From the NCBI GenBank assembly GCA_913057175.1, contig CAJXNP010000012.1:186001-250000 (forward strand): a DNA stretch of 64,000 bases, given 5' to 3'. This document shows positions 61,888 to 64,000 of the stretch, in pieces. The notes beneath the pieces are model-generated. The model had not been told where the DNA came from. It saw only the letters and a program-made list of their open reading frames with translations, and made no database searches. Position 1 is the first letter of the stretch. The number at the start of each line of letters is the position of its first letter. The DNA comes from an uncultured Cytophagales bacterium. Its GTDB lineage: Bacteria > Bacteroidota > Bacteroidia > Cytophagales > Cyclobacteriaceae. The position numbers and the translations under genes are program-made.

Positions 61888-63246
61888 TTATTTATTTGTG
61901 GAATAAATTGCAGGCTTTTCGTGTAAAAGCAATGGCACGATGATGGCAATTGCATCACGCATAATTTTTATGGAATCCCCAATCCTGGAAAGCGTAGGTT
62001 TTGGTTTTAGCATATTTTTAACAGCAAACCATGCGACCATAAAAAAATGTCTGATCAGTAATTTTCTATCCCGTGACAATCCTGAAAGTATTGACATCGG
62101 TTCCAGGGCAAACTTTCCTCCTCTTTGCAAATAGTCAAAACACGCTTTACTTAAAACTGGATGACGAAAGACACTATAAAGAGCATACGCCAATATATTG
62201 ATTGTTGCATTCTCTTTATATCGACTTTCATAAAATTCCCTGGAGATAATCCCTAAATTTTTCTCAAATCCTTTCTTAGAATTCTTTATAATTAAATCAC
62301 CCAAAGCCTTTACATCTGTTAATGCTACTGTCATTCCTCCTCCGGTAGTTGGGTGACGCTGATTTAAGCTATCTCCAAGTAAAATAGCTCCCTTTATTAA
62401 AATAGGTTTGGCAGGCAACAGACAGGTTGGTTTGGTTTTATAATTCTCTTTTTCTACAGCCTCATAAAATGACTTCCGCATAATCTCAGGGATCTGAGGG
62501 CCTATTTTTTCCCTCAAATAAGTTTTCATTTCCATCCCCCTTGGATTCTCGTAATATTTCGGAAAATCTATCAGCACCCTGATTTTATTCGATGTGACCG
62601 GATAGGCGAGAATGGGTCCTGGTTTGGCTATGATCACATGGCCATGATTGGGGTAAGGCAATTCACAATTTTCAAGGATCAACCCTAGCATGAATCCTTT
62701 TGTATCAATTTTTGCTTTGGTCAGGTCTTTGGTCAATCGCACAGAGCTTCCCTGGCTCAAAATTGTCAGAGTAGCTTTTAGCTTTTTCTTTTGATTGGAA
62801 AGTTTATCCTGATAAATGACTCCTTCCAATTGAGCTCCATCATAAATAAGGTCGATTACTTTCCCATTGATCAAATGAATGTGATCCTTATCTTTTAGGT
62901 ATGACCTTAGCTTCTGCACAAATCTTCCATATCGAAAGCCATATCCGGTTTTATCATTGTCTTTTTGATCGGAATATGGAATATTGAAACTATCTCCATT
63001 CAAATAAAGACCATATCCTTTTATTGGTTGTGCATCAAACCCCTCGCTGAAATCTGCCAGGCCCATCTCCCGGAGTTTTAAGGCTCCACTAGGTTGGAGT
63101 AATTCACCAATGATCTCATCGGGCTCTTCCCAATTTTGGTCGATAATAGCTATCGTCAATCCCTGGTTGGACAGATAACTAGCCAGAGCTGACCCCGCAA
63201 CTCCGGCACCAACTATACAAATATCATATTTAGTTGACTTTGTCAA
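61888..63246 (-). CDS. Squalene epoxidase (squalene monooxygenase), eukaryotic type
   Basis: The 452-residue protein aligns over its whole length with animal squalene epoxidase as I remember it. The FAD Rossmann motif is IVGAGVAGSALA (G13, G15, G18), followed by EPDEIIGELLQPSG (41-54), GFRYGRFV, and GDSLNQRHPTTGGGMTVALT (291-310), then a C-terminal hydrophobic region with FFMVAWFAVKNML. The enzyme makes 2,3-oxidosqualene from squalene and oxygen. At the usual DG motif the sequence has Gln165-Gly instead of Asp-Gly, a possible altered FAD/NADPH site. The start is a TTG. It follows the squalene synthase gene by 34 bases in the same direction. Confidence 0.93.
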   Translation of the reverse strand: MTKSTKYDICIVGAGVAGSALASYLSNQGLTIAIIDQNWEEPDEIIGELLQPSGALKLREMGLADFSEGFDAQPIKGYGLYLNGDSFNIPYSDQKDNDKTGYGFRYGRFVQKLRSYLKDKDHIHLINGKVIDLIYDGAQLEGVIYQDKLSNQKKKLKATLTILSQGSSVRLTKDLTKAKIDTKGFMLGLILENCELPYPNHGHVIIAKPGPILAYPVTSNKIRVLIDFPKYYENPRGMEMKTYLREKIGPQIPEIMRKSFYEAVEKENYKTKPTCLLPAKPILIKGAILLGDSLNQRHPTTGGGMTVALTDVKALGDLIIKNSKKGFEKNLGIISREFYESRYKENATINILAYALYSVFRHPVLSKACFDYLQRGGKFALEPMSILSGLSRDRKLLIRHFFMVAWFAVKNMLKPKPTLSRIGDSIKIMRDAIAIIVPLLLHEKPAIYSTNK

Positions 63247-63280
63247 TTCCTGAAAGGATTAAAGGAATTAAATATATGGA

Positions 63281-64000
63281 TTAATTTGTCAAAGTTGATC
63301 TACTTCCCTCCCTGATTATTTGGAAAATTTTTTGCTCTATTTCCAAAACAAATTGATAATTCGGATCATTCTTTTCCAGTCCGGATATTATTTTTTTGAT
63401 CATCCCTGAAAAAATCAGGTTAACATCATCCATGGATTTTGTTTGCAAAATCAATTTGGCTGCCAATCCCTTTCTGATTTTCACATTTTCAATGAACACC
63501 TGGTGGTTATTGTACAATTTTGAAAGTGTAGCGATGGCCATAACCTGGGGAATAGCACAAAATTTAAAAACGTTCGGATTCCTAATCATCCCCAGATATT
63601 TCAGGCAATCAGTTGCATGCTGTAATGCATCCGTGATCATTGAATTTAAGCAATGAATAGAGTTTTTGCCTTTCGGATGATCAAAAAAATCTCTGTATTC
63701 ATTTCCGTATTTGCTCCAGATTTCTGTAGGCCAGAATATCCGACTCTCTCTAAGGTCATCCGTATAATCCCGAATGATATTGGTTTTTTGTAAAAACAAG
63801 CCCATCGAGTTTGCAAGATCTGTCTCTTTCATTAAGTTTTCATCCTCCAGTTTCGAAATAGAAAATAATTGAGACAATCCGATTCCCACAAGACCGGCAA
63901 CATAGTGACAATAAAGATTATAATCTTCAACCGTTTCAACCTTCTTATTGACAAACCTGGCCATTCCTTCTCCCATTTGCCTGCAAATATTAGTGATGAT
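63281..64000 (-). CDS. Squalene synthase, eukaryotic type (5' end outside the window)
   Basis: The enzyme condenses two farnesyl diphosphates to squalene. The 239 visible residues correspond to the C-terminal two thirds. YCHYVAGLVGIGLS, MGLFLQKTNIIRDYTDD (second aspartate-rich motif) and FCAIPQVMAIATL match human squalene synthase almost residue for residue. The frame remains open across the right edge (IITNICRQ precedes the internal Met at 63976), so that Met is not the start. The C-terminal membrane anchor of the animal enzyme is absent, so the protein is soluble or peripheral. Squalene epoxidase follows in the same direction. Confidence 0.95.
   Translation of the reverse strand: MITNICRQMGEGMARFVNKKVETVEDYNLYCHYVAGLVGIGLSQLFSISKLEDENLMKETDLANSMGLFLQKTNIIRDYTDDLRESRIFWPTEIWSKYGNEYRDFFDHPKGKNSIHCLNSMITDALQHATDCLKYLGMIRNPNVFKFCAIPQVMAIATLSKLYNNHQVFIENVKIRKGLAAKLILQTKSMDDVNLIFSGMIKKIISGLEKNDPNYQFVLEIEQKIFQIIREGSRSTLTN

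Noticed and set aside
1-64000. tRNA, rRNA, CRISPR, insertion sequences, prophage or attachment sites
   Set aside because: I read both strands and saw no cloverleaf TPsiC-type segments, no repeat-spacer arrays, no transposase or integrase, and no terminal repeats. Absence was judged by eye only.

Overview
The window reads as a chromosomal segment of a member of the Bacteroidota, most likely order Cytophagales. The support is its AT-rich sequence, several TAnnTTTG promoter boxes instead of the sigma-70 -10 box, weak ribosome-binding sites, a type IX secretion C-terminal sorting domain, and families typical of the phylum (DUF4270, DUF1599, BT_3928, DUF6089, OmpP1/FadL, a SusC-like plug motif, an archaeal-type ProS). 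It is almost entirely coding. I found no rRNA, tRNA, CRISPR array, insertion sequence or prophage.

Layout. 0-9.5 kb: the 5' end of panC diverging from a short glycogen-synthase-like gene and a DUF4270 lipoprotein, then glmS, converging on cdaA-folP, which diverge from DUF1599 and BT_3928, an orphan peptide-type ABC permease and aroK. 9.5-18.5 kb: OmpP1/FadL, a Gly/Tyr/Ser/Arg-rich secreted protein, proS, nfeD-floA, lysS and two small membrane or membrane-associated genes. 18.5-30.6 kb: a degenerate IscA-like protein, folB-divIVA, a seven-bladed WD40 protein, a phosphopantetheinyl transferase, a SirB1-like protein, then the envelope block mlaD-amidase/lptD, DUF6089, a SPOR-OmpA protein and a di-haem cytochrome c. 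30.6-39.7 kb: a VWA protein with a SusC-like N-terminus, diverging from an ECF sigma factor with a TonB-like partner, a class III cyclase, a sugar-kinase/RapZ-C fusion with a MurU-like nucleotidyltransferase, and a ClC chloride transporter. 39.7-55.3 kb: secreted and outer-membrane proteins, a tandem pair of membrane GAF sensors, an M23 peptidase, recR, a GH29 fucosidase, a cytochrome c lipoprotein, a 43-aa membrane microprotein, and a DUF1800-DUF1501 pair whose second member carries Tat-like and T9SS signals. 55.3-64 kb: an M3 peptidase, a small basic repeat protein, an OadGAB-type sodium pump, and at the right edge a squalene epoxidase and a squalene synthase that closely resemble the animal/fungal enzymes.

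Themes. Amino-sugar and cell-wall metabolism recurs: glmS, cdaA, kinase-RapZ/MurU-like pair, amidase, M23. Folate genes (folP, folB) sit at two places. The most striking content is the eukaryote-type squalene synthase plus squalene epoxidase pair, which points to bacterial oxidosqualene and possibly sterol synthesis, with the next pathway genes probably just outside the right edge. Other points of interest are the kinase-RapZ-C fusion, a 32-bp perfect palindrome that is both a terminator and a signal-peptide coding sequence, the SusC-VWA chimera beside a 14-bp inverted repeat and an ECF sigma factor, and two small genes of 43 and 56 residues. All family assignments come from reading motifs; no database search was run.
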